The translations under genes were made by a program, and so were the position numbers. Of a stretch of DNA of 16,070 nt, positions 1 through 6,724 are shown one piece after another. The DNA is from Phycisphaerae bacterium (GTDB lineage: Bacteria; Planctomycetota; Phycisphaerae; JAAYCJ01), in the NCBI GenBank assembly GCA_012514125.1, contig JAAZAW010000097.1, forward strand, positions 1 through 16,070, written 5' to 3'. The notes below the pieces were generated by a model. The model saw nothing but the letters and a program-made list of their open reading frames with translations. It had not been told where the DNA came from and ran no database searches. How positions within the stretch are numbered: the first letter of the stretch is position 1; every line of letters begins with the position of its first letter.

Positions 1-336
1 AACTGGTTTGAGAAAAAATCTGACGGTGTGGTCCACAATAATATGATTTTTGTCGGCCGGCCCTGGAATATCTATATTGAAGGCGATTCATTCCCCGACG
101 GCAGAATCAGGTATGAGGTGGGCGTGGATTTGCTGGCGAGATATGAAAGTGAATATTGGAGTTCACTGGGTCAGGGACGAGTGCCGATTTTTGTGACCCG
201 CGCGAGGATTGTGGACGGCAAGATGGAAGATCAGGAATTAAGCTATGTACCGCCGCATGAGGTGATTTATCGCGTTTTCGTGAAGAATAACGCTATTGCC
301 GGCGCCTATCGTTTATTGCGAAAGAACAGGCCATGA
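1..336 (+). CDS. Unrecognised protein, 3' end only (5' end outside window)
   Basis: The reading frame is open from base 1 to the TGA at 334-336, so this is probably the C-terminal ~111 residues of a longer protein. A GTG at 28 could in theory start a 102-residue product, but no ribosome binding site precedes it and the frame continues upstream, so I treat the gene as truncated by the window. The visible part is soluble, with alternating hydrophobic and charged residues suggesting a beta-rich fold (for example IFVGRPWNIYIEG and VPIFVTRARIVDG) and a basic C-terminus ending RLLRKNRP. No transmembrane helix and no catalytic motif that I recognise. It lies 61 bases upstream of the quinone methyltransferase on the same strand, so co-transcription is plausible. 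Function unknown. Confidence 0.6.
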   Translation, partial: NWFEKKSDGVVHNNMIFVGRPWNIYIEGDSFPDGRIRYEVGVDLLARYESEYWSSLGQGRVPIFVTRARIVDGKMEDQELSYVPPHEVIYRVFVKNNAIAGAYRLLRKNRP

Positions 337-397
337 CACCGAAGGTCGAATCGTCTTATCACGATAGAGGGATAACGCTGGAAGAGGAACAGACGAA

Positions 398-1174
398 TTG
401 AATTGGGAACCTTATTCCACATCACAAAAGCCGACAGCCATCTGGTCACGGGCTGATCTGGTCGATCCGCATGCTTCGCAGGACAAAGGACGTCGTGTGC
501 GAGAAATGTTCGATGGGATTGCGGATCGATATGACCTGGCCAATGCGGTGATCAGTTTCGGTATGGCGGGCCGCTGGCGGCGGGTACTGGCGAAAACGCT
601 GCATCGTGTTTTTCCCTCAGCGCATCGGATTCTGGACCTGGCTTGCGGTACGGGGGATATGATGCGGGAACTGCTGGACGTTTTTCCGCAGGCCCATATT
701 CAGGGCGTGGATTTTTCAGAAAAAATGATCGAAGTCGGCGGGAAAAAACTTTCGGATGCTTCATTCTCGTTTTGTTGCGCCGATGCCATGGCATTGCCGA
801 TGAGGGCGGAATATTTCGATGCGGTGACCTGTGTTTTCGGATTGCGAAATTTCCAGTCGCTTTCGCAGAGTTTTGATGAAATGTTCCGTGTGCTCAAGCC
901 GGGGGGGTATATGGCGATTCTTGAATTTCAGCCACCGAATAATTCGTTATTCGGTTTTTTGTTTAATCTTTATTTTGAGCGGATTTTGCCTGTGGTGGGC
1001 GCTAAAATTGCCCGCGCGGGTTCGAGCGGGGCGTATGAATATTTGCCCCGGTCGGTTAAGTGCTGGCATGACGAAAAGTTCGTGATAGAATTACTGCAGG
1101 AGCAGGGAATGACCCTGGTCGAGGTTCGCAAGATGTGTATGGGTGGCGTATGGGCAATAGTGGCGGTCAAATGA
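398..1174 (+). CDS. ubiE: UbiE/MenG-type quinone C-methyltransferase
   Basis: SAM-dependent methyltransferase of the UbiE/MenG (COQ5) family, which methylates the ring of demethylmenaquinone or its ubiquinone-pathway counterpart in the last steps of respiratory quinone synthesis. The 258-residue product has the family landmarks in order: VREMFDGIADRYD near residues 34-46, the SAM-binding glycine loop ILDLACGTGD at 78-87, an acidic strand end (GVDFSEKM) at 103-110, VFGLRNF at 146-152, FRVLKPGG at 163-170, EYLPRSV at 214-220, and the family-type C-terminus GGVWAIVAVK. The start is the TTG at 398: it is the only start codon between the upstream in-frame stop (365-367) and the conserved core, and an AAGAGG Shine-Dalgarno lies about 10 bases before it. 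The stop overlaps the next gene's ATG (ATGA at 1171-1174). The N-terminal ~30 residues before the core are poorly conserved. Menaquinone is the likelier substrate if the host is planctomycetal, but the sequence does not decide this. Confidence 0.93.
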   Translation: MNWEPYSTSQKPTAIWSRADLVDPHASQDKGRRVREMFDGIADRYDLANAVISFGMAGRWRRVLAKTLHRVFPSAHRILDLACGTGDMMRELLDVFPQAHIQGVDFSEKMIEVGGKKLSDASFSFCCADAMALPMRAEYFDAVTCVFGLRNFQSLSQSFDEMFRVLKPGGYMAILEFQPPNNSLFGFLFNLYFERILPVVGAKIARAGSSGAYEYLPRSVKCWHDEKFVIELLQEQGMTLVEVRKMCMGGVWAIVAVK

Positions 1175-2970
1175 ATAACGAACAAATAACCGAACAAATC
1201 ATTCCAAAGCCGATGATGGATATCTGGTCCCGTCCTGGACTTTGGGCCAAACAGCGTGCGTATATCTTTCTCGCGATTAATTTCGTCGTTTACGCTTGTC
1301 TGAATATTTTTGTTTTCTGGATTCACCAGGCACGGCTTTTCGATTTTTCGTTGGAAAGTTATACCGTGACCTATCATAAAACCCTGATTGACTTCCTTTT
1401 TTTCCCGATCAGTATTCGTGAAGCCCCTGTGCTTGTTCCCATCATGGGCATGCTCATGGCGACCATTATGATTGTTCCGATCCTGATTTCACAATTGTAT
1501 GGTTTTCGATTTTCATTGGCGTTTTGTGGTTGTGTTCTTGTTTTTGCGCACCTGCCGGTATTGAGTTTTTTTCTGCTGGCATCGTGTTTTATCGCCAGTG
1601 CGGGAAAACATAAATTACCCTTTAAATTTGGGGTGACGATGCTGGGGCTTTTTCCGTTGGCCCTTTATTTTTACGTTGCCACTCGCGGCGCCAACGTGTT
1701 AAAGTTCAGGCCTGTCGATCCGACGCTCCTTTATGCACCGTGGGTTTTTGCTTTTTTGGCGGCTGCTCTGATAGCCGCCGTGGTATTGGCTTTTGCCCGG
1801 CTGATTCAATATCGCCCGGGTGGGATTCTCATCGGAATGATTCCCTTCTTTTTGATACCGGTGATTTTGTTTCAAACCTATATTGGTGCCGATCAATTGG
1901 AATTTCGATTGATGGTCCACCGATACGGTCCTGACAGTTCGATTTATACTCCCGTGGATATTTCCGCCCGTGTTTTTCAGGAGACCCTCAGAGCCTGGCG
2001 ACGTTATAAAGTACGCGATCTCCAGGCCATTGTCGATCTGGCTTCATCGGAATTTCCTTATGTGGCGACACAATTGCTTCAGGCAAATCGCACTGAAATT
2101 CTAGAAGTCTTTGGGAATTTTCAAAAAAAATACCCGCAGAGCCGATTTGTGCCTAACGCCCTTTATCTTTATGGACTGGGGCAGGATTTGCGGTTCAACT
2201 TCGGTGTTCTTCAACGAAACTGGATGGTTGAATATTCCTCCGATCTGGTCAGTTCCCAAAGCGCTCCGACCTGGGAAAAACTTGTGACGACCTATCCGCA
2301 ATCGATCTATGCCGTTCCGGCGCGATTGCGTTTGGCTATTCTGGAGATTCGAAAAGAAAACGCCGATCGAGCCTTGACGTTGCTTGACGATCTGATTACG
2401 CACGCGAACATTTTCAGTGAAAATCCCGCTACTCGCCCTGCCGATATGGTCGTATCGCTTGGTCAGCTTTTTGATGAGCCGATTCGAATTGCCATTCCGA
2501 CGGTTGATCTGTCCGAATTGATCAACCAGGCCCAGGAACTGCGGTCGCTGATCAAAAATAATATGGGCGATTCTCGCTTTGGTGAGGCTCCATTGGCGGA
2601 ATTGATGAAGCTCGACCCGGATCATTTGAAATATCGCGATCATCTGCTGGAACTGGCGATTCGTTTTTCGGACGCCAAATTGCACGACAATTTGTTGGTC
2701 CGCTACGCCCAGGTCGATCCGGACCCTGCGCAGCGCCGGGTTTTGCTTGAGCGGTATACCGAGTATTTCAAAGGTGAAGACGCCGGGGCTGAAGCGTTGT
2801 ACAAACTGGCGAGTTTGCTTCAGGCCTGGGGGTTGGCAAATATGGATTCATCCGCTTACGATCAGGCCAAAGGGTATTATGAAAATGTTATCCGCGATTA
2901 TCCGGATTCCATCTTCGCGCCGCGCGCCCGGGAGAAGCTTCGACAGCTTCATGCTGTTCTGACTCAATAA
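1171..2970 (+). CDS. Polytopic membrane protein with C-terminal TPR-like repeats
   Basis: A 599-residue protein in two parts. Residues ~30-237 hold about six hydrophobic segments (roughly 30-50, 86-106, 113-143, 152-171, 188-211 and 217-237), so the N-terminal half is an inner-membrane domain. Residues ~265-599 are soluble and alpha-helical with TPR-like units of the YfiO/YbgF type, marked by YPQSRFVPNA (321-330), YPQSIYAVPARLRLA (375-389) and YPDSIFAPRAREKL (577-590). TPR modules usually hold protein partners, so an assembly or scaffold role at the membrane is a reasonable inference, but I cannot name a specific function. The start is the ATG at 1171, which overlaps the ubiE stop as ATGA and implies translational coupling; in-frame ATGs at 1135 and 1150 would lie inside ubiE and are less likely. 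No quinone-pathway motif is visible, so the link with ubiE may be transcriptional only. Confidence 0.8.
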   Translation: MNNEQITEQIIPKPMMDIWSRPGLWAKQRAYIFLAINFVVYACLNIFVFWIHQARLFDFSLESYTVTYHKTLIDFLFFPISIREAPVLVPIMGMLMATIMIVPILISQLYGFRFSLAFCGCVLVFAHLPVLSFFLLASCFIASAGKHKLPFKFGVTMLGLFPLALYFYVATRGANVLKFRPVDPTLLYAPWVFAFLAAALIAAVVLAFARLIQYRPGGILIGMIPFFLIPVILFQTYIGADQLEFRLMVHRYGPDSSIYTPVDISARVFQETLRAWRRYKVRDLQAIVDLASSEFPYVATQLLQANRTEILEVFGNFQKKYPQSRFVPNALYLYGLGQDLRFNFGVLQRNWMVEYSSDLVSSQSAPTWEKLVTTYPQSIYAVPARLRLAILEIRKENADRALTLLDDLITHANIFSENPATRPADMVVSLGQLFDEPIRIAIPTVDLSELINQAQELRSLIKNNMGDSRFGEAPLAELMKLDPDHLKYRDHLLELAIRFSDAKLHDNLLVRYAQVDPDPAQRRVLLERYTEYFKGEDAGAEALYKLASLLQAWGLANMDSSAYDQAKGYYENVIRDYPDSIFAPRAREKLRQLHAVLTQ

Positions 2971-3106
2971 AAATCCGATGAACATGCGGTGTGGTACGCT
3001 TTGTAGCTTTACAAATGTTAAAAACTTCGGTCGTTGAGCCTGTCGAAGCGATATGGTGTAAACAATCAAAAGACTCTTCGACTTTATTCAACCTCGGTGG
3101 GAAATT
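2971..3106. other. Convergent intergenic region with two hairpin-forming sequences
   Basis: This 136-base gap lies between the stop of the TPR membrane protein (plus strand) and the stop of the SemiSWEET-like gene (minus strand). It holds an AT-rich perfect stem, TTTGTA at 3000-3005 with TACAAA at 3010-3015 around a GCTT loop, and the repeat unit at 3025-3048. Neither is followed by a classical U-tract, so neither is a textbook intrinsic terminator, but together they could end both converging transcripts. Confidence 0.4.
3025..3048. repeat. Interspersed extragenic repeat of the GTTGAGCCTGTCGAA type
   Basis: The 24 bases begin CTTCGG and end GTCGAAG, with the core GTTGAGCCTGTCGAA. This sequence, or its complement TTCGACAGGCTCAAC, is familiar to me as an intergenic element that recurs in many unrelated bacterial genomes. 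The ends can pair: CTTCG with CGAAG, extended by two G-T wobbles, forming a short stem. It sits between two converging genes, the usual place for REP-like elements. Only one copy is visible in this window, so its repeat status rests on recognition and not on counting. Confidence 0.5.
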
Positions 3107-3364
3107 TTAGTTTGCTAATCGTTGGTTTCGGAGGTACAGGGCGATGTCGACGCCGACCATCAGGAGGTTCAGAAGGTAGAGGTAGATGACGTTGTCGTAG
3201 TTATAGAAGAATTTATGGATCAGGCCCGAGAAGTAGCCGATTTCGACGATAAGCATGAAGAGCAGACTTTTGCCCTGGGTCGAACGCGATATATAGGATT
3301 TATAGATACTCGCAGGCCAGGCGGCTCCGAAACAGATCAGCATAACAGCTTCGAAAATACTCAC
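3107..3364 (-). CDS. SemiSWEET/PQ-loop-like small membrane protein
   Basis: An 85-residue protein with three hydrophobic helices (about 3-22, 33-52 and 57-77), the size of a SemiSWEET half-transporter or a similar PQ-loop protein. The first helix runs into WPASIYKSY followed by RSTQGKS, matching the PQ-loop pattern of a proline pair region, a basic Tyr-Lys stretch and a Ser-x-Gly-x-Ser turn, although the usual PQ is WP here. SemiSWEETs dimerise and carry sugars; whether this relative does so is not shown by sequence. The start is the GTG at 3364, with GAAAGGA at 3372-3378 as a well-placed Shine-Dalgarno seven bases away. It lies 72 bases downstream of the inositol-phosphatase gene on the same strand, with a perfect palindrome in the gap. 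Confidence 0.75.
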   Translation of the reverse strand: MSIFEAVMLICFGAAWPASIYKSYISRSTQGKSLLFMLIVEIGYFSGLIHKFFYNYDNVIYLYLLNLLMVGVDIALYLRNQRLAN

Positions 3365-3395
3365 GTTTTTGTCCTTTCAAACGATATATTCAACG

Positions 3396-3409
3396 TGCGT
3401 CGCGACGCA
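3396..3409. promoter_or_regulatory. Perfect 14-base palindrome upstream of the SemiSWEET-like gene
   Basis: TGCGTCGCGACGCA is self-complementary over all 14 bases with no loop. It lies between the stop of the phosphatase gene (3437) and the GTG start of the small membrane protein (3364), about 30 bases before that start. The lack of a loop suits a dimeric DNA-binding protein's site better than an RNA hairpin, but its function is not known. Confidence 0.35.
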
Positions 3410-3436
3410 TCCTGTCTGAGAAAAATGAAAATGGTT

Positions 3437-4264
3437 TCATAAACTTTCCATGATCAATTGTAGCTCGGACATTTGCGGTTGTCCGCCGGCGGCCAGGGGA
3501 ATAAGGGCGTCGGTGTAGTTTTTGAGGTCCATCGGCCAGAGAGATTTTTCGATCAGGCGGTTGTTGGCGTCGATGGGGTGGACCACGCCTCCAGCACGTT
3601 CGACGATGAGGGCACCGGCGGCGATATCCCAGAGTTTGACGGTGCAATTGATCGTCAGGTCGATCATGCCCGCGGCGGCCATGGCGAGTTGGAGGGCGGC
3701 TGAGCCTGAATTTCGCATGGTGCATCGATCCATGATGTGATGCAGATACGCAGGACGCTGGGCGTAGGTGCCGATCGTAAAGGCAAGGACGGTCTCGCGG
3801 GAGAAGGAACGATGTTTGACGATGATCGGTTGGCCGTTGAGCGTGGATGGGGTGTTCGACGAGGCACTGAAGAGATAATCAAGGTTCGGCTCGTAGATGG
3901 CGCCGACGATGGGCGTTCCACGATAGAGTAATGCGACCGAGCAGCAATAAACGCTGACACCGGAGGCATAATTTCGTGTGCCGTCGATAGGGTCGATGGA
4001 CCAGACAAAATCCGCATCGCCCCGTGGCCGGGAACAGGCGAGTTCGGTGGATTCTTCGGCGATCAGGCCATGGGTCGGATACCGGCGGGTAAGGTCTTCG
4101 ACGATGAGGTCCTGGACACGTTTGTCGGCTTCGGTGACGACGCTCCGGTCGGATTTTTGCGAACACGCGGTCTTGCCGAAGAGGTCTTTGGCGAGTGAGC
4201 CACCTCGGTGAGCGAGATCGGTTGCGACGAGTAAATATTCCTGTAATTGTGAATCGGCAATCAT
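3437..4264 (-). CDS. Inositol monophosphatase family protein
   Basis: A 275-residue Mg2+-dependent, Li+-sensitive-type sugar phosphatase of the IMPase/SuhB/HisN/CysQ superfamily. The metal-site motifs are all present: VTEADKRVQ at 43-51 around D47, the IAEES loop at 68-72 with E70/E71, the signature DPIDGTRNY at 91-99 with D91 and D94, and WDIAAGALIVERAGG at 212-226 with D213. Length is normal for the family. The substrate could be inositol-1-phosphate, histidinol phosphate, PAP or a similar small phosphoester; motifs alone do not separate these, so I give no symbol. The ATG at 4264 has an AGAAAGA-type Shine-Dalgarno upstream. An intrinsic terminator at 4298-4328 separates it from the radical SAM gene, so it needs its own promoter or read-through. 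The neighbouring SemiSWEET-like gene may be co-transcribed. Confidence 0.9.
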   Translation of the reverse strand: MIADSQLQEYLLVATDLAHRGGSLAKDLFGKTACSQKSDRSVVTEADKRVQDLIVEDLTRRYPTHGLIAEESTELACSRPRGDADFVWSIDPIDGTRNYASGVSVYCCSVALLYRGTPIVGAIYEPNLDYLFSASSNTPSTLNGQPIIVKHRSFSRETVLAFTIGTYAQRPAYLHHIMDRCTMRNSGSAALQLAMAAAGMIDLTINCTVKLWDIAAGALIVERAGGVVHPIDANNRLIEKSLWPMDLKNYTDALIPLAAGGQPQMSELQLIMESL

Positions 4265-4297
4265 ATCAACTATCTTTCTGCTTATTTTTAATTCACG

Positions 4298-4328
4298 AAA
4301 AAAACACGGCCGTCGGCGACCGTGTTTT
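4298..4328 (-). terminator. Intrinsic terminator of the radical SAM gene
   Basis: Read on the minus strand, AAAACACGG (4328-4320) pairs with CCGTGTTTT (4309-4301), a nine-base stem around a ten-base G+C-rich loop. It is followed by a run of T (complement of the A-run at 4298-4304). It begins 35 bases after the radical SAM stop and ends 34 bases before the phosphatase start. Confidence 0.85.
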
Positions 4329-4362
4329 GGGGTCAGTCATGATTCATTTCCCATTTTAATGT

Positions 4363-6168
4363 TTACACGTCGGGTGGGCTATAAAAATCTTTGATCTCTG
4401 GTGCGTTGGCGACCATTTCCTTCAGATGGCTCATCAAAAGCGATTTTTTCAGGCTGATGTCGATATGGTCCCAGGGAAGGATTTCGGTTGGGCCGAAATT
4501 CCGGTTGGCGAAGAAGTCGGCGTCGGTATTAGTGGCGGCGAAGGCGTCGAGCCAACGTTGATATTGGAAGGTGTCGTCCCAACTGTCGAAGCGGGCGCCG
4601 TTTTTCCAGGCTTGGTAAAGGGCGGCGGAGAGGGTGCGATTGCCGCGGGCGAAGATCGCTTCGAGACGCGAGCGGAAACGGTCGTGATAGCTTAGCTTGA
4701 TGTGGCGATAGGGCCGGACGGCCTGTCGGAGAATGTTGATGGAGTTTTCGAAATATTCGAGGCTTTTTTGTCCCAGCCATTGCATGGGGGTTTGAGATTT
4801 GGGGACCAGGAACGAAATTGAGACGTTCACCTCGGCGGGTCGGCCTGCGATGGATTTTCGCCACTGGCCGATCTCGTCGGCGAGTTCGACAAGGTCGATC
4901 AGGTCGTCGGGCGTTTCACCGGGAAAGCCGACCATGAAGTAGAGTTTGACCCCGCGCCAGCCGCAGCGATAGGCTTCGAGGACGGCGGGCTTGAGGTTTT
5001 CGAGATCGATGTTTTTATGGATCATTTTCCGTAGTCGTTCGGAGCCGGCTTCAAGGGCGATGGTGAGCGGAGCCTTGCGGACCTTGCTGGTTTGCGAAGG
5101 AATGATCTGGAGTTGTTTTTCGACACGAAGCGACGGCAGGGCGATACTGACGTGTTTCGGGGCGAAATAGTCGTTGAGTTCGGTGAAGAGTTTTTCGAGA
5201 TTCGGATAGTCGGCGGAAGAAAGGCTGCAAAGTGAAATTTCGGTCAGGCCGGTGTTGGCGTAGGTTTCTTTCGCGAGTTCGATGATTTTTTCGATTGAAC
5301 GTTTACGGACCGGTTTACGGGTATAGCCTTCATGGCAGAATCGGCAGACGTTGGGACAGCCTCGCATGATTTCAATATTGATGCGGTCATGGACGACGTT
5401 GTGAATGGGGACGATCGGAGCCGTGGGGTAGGGAGCGGCGTCGAGGTCCAGGGTGATTTCGCGTTTGACGGGCAGGGCGATACCGTCGATGGTCGGGGTG
5501 ACGCAGCGGATGGTGTGGTCGTCGTTATATTCAATTTTGTAAAATTTCGGGACATAGAGCCATGGGAAACGTTTTGCCAGATTCAGCAGGATGTCGTCTC
5601 GTTTTAGATTTTGGGATTTTAATTCTTTATAGGCGTCGATGAACGCGGGTAGGGTGGCTTCGGCGTCGCCGATGACGGCGGCATCGATGAAATCGGCGAA
5701 GGGTTCGGGATTGTCCATCTGTGAGCCGCCGGCGATCACGAGCGGATCGGTTTCCTTGCGGTCGCGGCTGAAGAGTGCAATGCCGGCCAGGTCGAGCATT
5801 TCGAGAATATTGGAGTAAAGCATCTCATAGGGAACGGTGAGAGCGAAGATATCGAATTCACGGACCGCGGTGTAGGATTCGAGGGTAAAGAGCGGGAGGT
5901 TTATGGCCCGCATTCGGTCGGCGGCGTCGATCCAGGGGCAAAAGACGCGTTCGCAGAGCGTGTCGGATCGGGCGTTGAGCAGGTGATAGATGATCTGCAT
6001 GGCCAGAGACCCTGTGCCGATGGCGTAGGTATCGGGAAAGCCCATGGCGACGCGGACACTGACGGTGTGATGATCCTTGAGGATCATGTTCATTTCGCGG
6101 CCAATGTATTGGCTGGCGCCCTGGATAAACGGCAATAATTCTGTTTCGATTCGTTTTTGTTGTGACAT
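4363..6168 (-). CDS. TIGR03960-type B12-binding-like radical SAM protein
   Basis: A 601-residue radical SAM enzyme. The N-terminal third resembles the cobalamin-binding-like domain of the TIGR03960 family (for example YAIGTGSLAMQIIYHLLN at 49-65 and VIAGGSQMDNPEPFADFID at 144-162). It lacks a DxHxxG cobalamin-ligand motif, as far as I can see. The radical SAM core carries the cluster motif C271-x3-C275-x2-C278 in RGCPNVCRFCHEG, followed by ISLCSLSSADYP, the LEAGSERLRKMI region and GWRGVKLYFMVGFPGET. The C-terminal part (LPWDHIDISLKKSLL) is typical of the family. Function is not established; homologues are often found beside a DUF2344 gene and an RNase E/G gene, neither of which is here. I chose the ATG at 6168 with GAGAGAA just upstream over the in-frame TTG at 6180. 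The gene ends in its own terminator, so it appears monocistronic. Confidence 0.88.
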   Translation of the reverse strand: MSQQKRIETELLPFIQGASQYIGREMNMILKDHHTVSVRVAMGFPDTYAIGTGSLAMQIIYHLLNARSDTLCERVFCPWIDAADRMRAINLPLFTLESYTAVREFDIFALTVPYEMLYSNILEMLDLAGIALFSRDRKETDPLVIAGGSQMDNPEPFADFIDAAVIGDAEATLPAFIDAYKELKSQNLKRDDILLNLAKRFPWLYVPKFYKIEYNDDHTIRCVTPTIDGIALPVKREITLDLDAAPYPTAPIVPIHNVVHDRINIEIMRGCPNVCRFCHEGYTRKPVRKRSIEKIIELAKETYANTGLTEISLCSLSSADYPNLEKLFTELNDYFAPKHVSIALPSLRVEKQLQIIPSQTSKVRKAPLTIALEAGSERLRKMIHKNIDLENLKPAVLEAYRCGWRGVKLYFMVGFPGETPDDLIDLVELADEIGQWRKSIAGRPAEVNVSISFLVPKSQTPMQWLGQKSLEYFENSINILRQAVRPYRHIKLSYHDRFRSRLEAIFARGNRTLSAALYQAWKNGARFDSWDDTFQYQRWLDAFAATNTDADFFANRNFGPTEILPWDHIDISLKKSLLMSHLKEMVANAPEIKDFYSPPDV

Positions 6169-6526
6169 TATTTCTCTCAATCATTTCCTGTCAAAAAGTG
6201 AATCTCTCATCATAGCGTCCGGATGAGTCGAGCACAAATAAAAGCTGTCAATCGTCAGCGGAGAAAATGGTGTGTCATGAAGTGCTCCGCATCAATACAG
6301 CGGTTTGTGTTCAAAACCGACAAAATTGTAAATTTCATTTTGAATTATACAAAAATGTTCGAAAGAAACCAAACGACGATTGGATATGAAGCGATTTTAA
6401 GGCCAAGGAAGGGGAAAACGGATTTTGGCATGGGGATTGCTTATGGGATGGATATGTTTTTGTGGATGAGCCGGGTCGTGTGATTGGGTTCGAAAATTGG
6501 ATTTTTTGTTTTGAGGAGATTTTGTG
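6169..6526. other. Divergent intergenic region with no gene seen
   Basis: About 358 bases between the divergent radical SAM and lipoprotein genes. It holds the minus-strand promoter candidate at 6209-6237 and an A+T-rich block at about 6320-6356 (AAAATTGTAAATTT, GAATTATACAAAAA) that may carry the plus-strand promoter, though no -35/-10 pair with proper spacing stands out. An 86-codon open frame at 6223-6483 has no ribosome binding site and no recognisable protein character, so I do not call it. Confidence 0.5.
6209..6237 (-). promoter_or_regulatory. Candidate sigma-70-type promoter for the radical SAM gene
   Basis: On the minus strand, TATGAT (6214-6209) is a five-of-six match to the -10 box, and TTGTGC (6237-6232) lies 17 bases upstream as a weak -35 box. 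A perfect TTGACA sits slightly further upstream at 6251-6246, but its spacing to TATGAT (31 bases) is too long for it to be the partner. The distance to the ATG at 6168 would give a leader of about 35 bases. Confidence 0.4.
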
Positions 6527-6688
6527 ATGAATGGAGCATGGATCAGGAGTCTGGCGTGGATGGGTGTGCTGATGATGGGTGGATGTGTGGATCACCTTGG
6601 GACCGATATGGCGTCGAGTGCAGCGACGGCTTTTGCCTCGGTGATCGGCGAGGCATTGGGACAACTGCTGACAGGGCTTCTTCAATGA
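6527..6688 (+). CDS. Very small lipoprotein (53 residues)
   Basis: A short open frame with a strong Shine-Dalgarno, GAGGAG at 6513-6518, eight bases before the ATG at 6527. The product has a basic residue (R7), a hydrophobic stretch (SLAWMGVLMMGG) and a cysteine at residue 20 in MGGC, forming a lipoprotein signal peptide with a slightly atypical Met at -3. The mature part would be only 34 residues, C-VDHLGTDMASS followed by an Ala/Leu-rich segment (AATAFASVIGEALGQLLTGLLQ) that could form an amphipathic helix. It ends 36 bases before the outer-membrane porin gene on the same strand, so the two are probably one operon. The function is unknown; a small envelope-anchored peptide acting with the porin is a guess. 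The ribosome binding site and signal peptide make me fairly sure it is real. Confidence 0.7.
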   Translation: MNGAWIRSLAWMGVLMMGGCVDHLGTDMASSAATAFASVIGEALGQLLTGLLQ

Positions 6689-6724
6689 GTAAAGACATTC
6701 GAACTATTTCCGTGGGAGAAAACG

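Noticed and set aside
6246..6251. Perfect TTGACA on the minus strand as -35 of the radical SAM promoter
   Set aside because: The only good -10 box (TATGAT at 6209-6214) is 31 bases away, too far for sigma-70; a weaker -35 at 6232-6237 has the right spacing.
6223..6483. 86-codon plus-strand frame in the divergent intergenic region
   Set aside because: No Shine-Dalgarno, no recognisable protein features, and it covers the A+T-rich probable promoter region.
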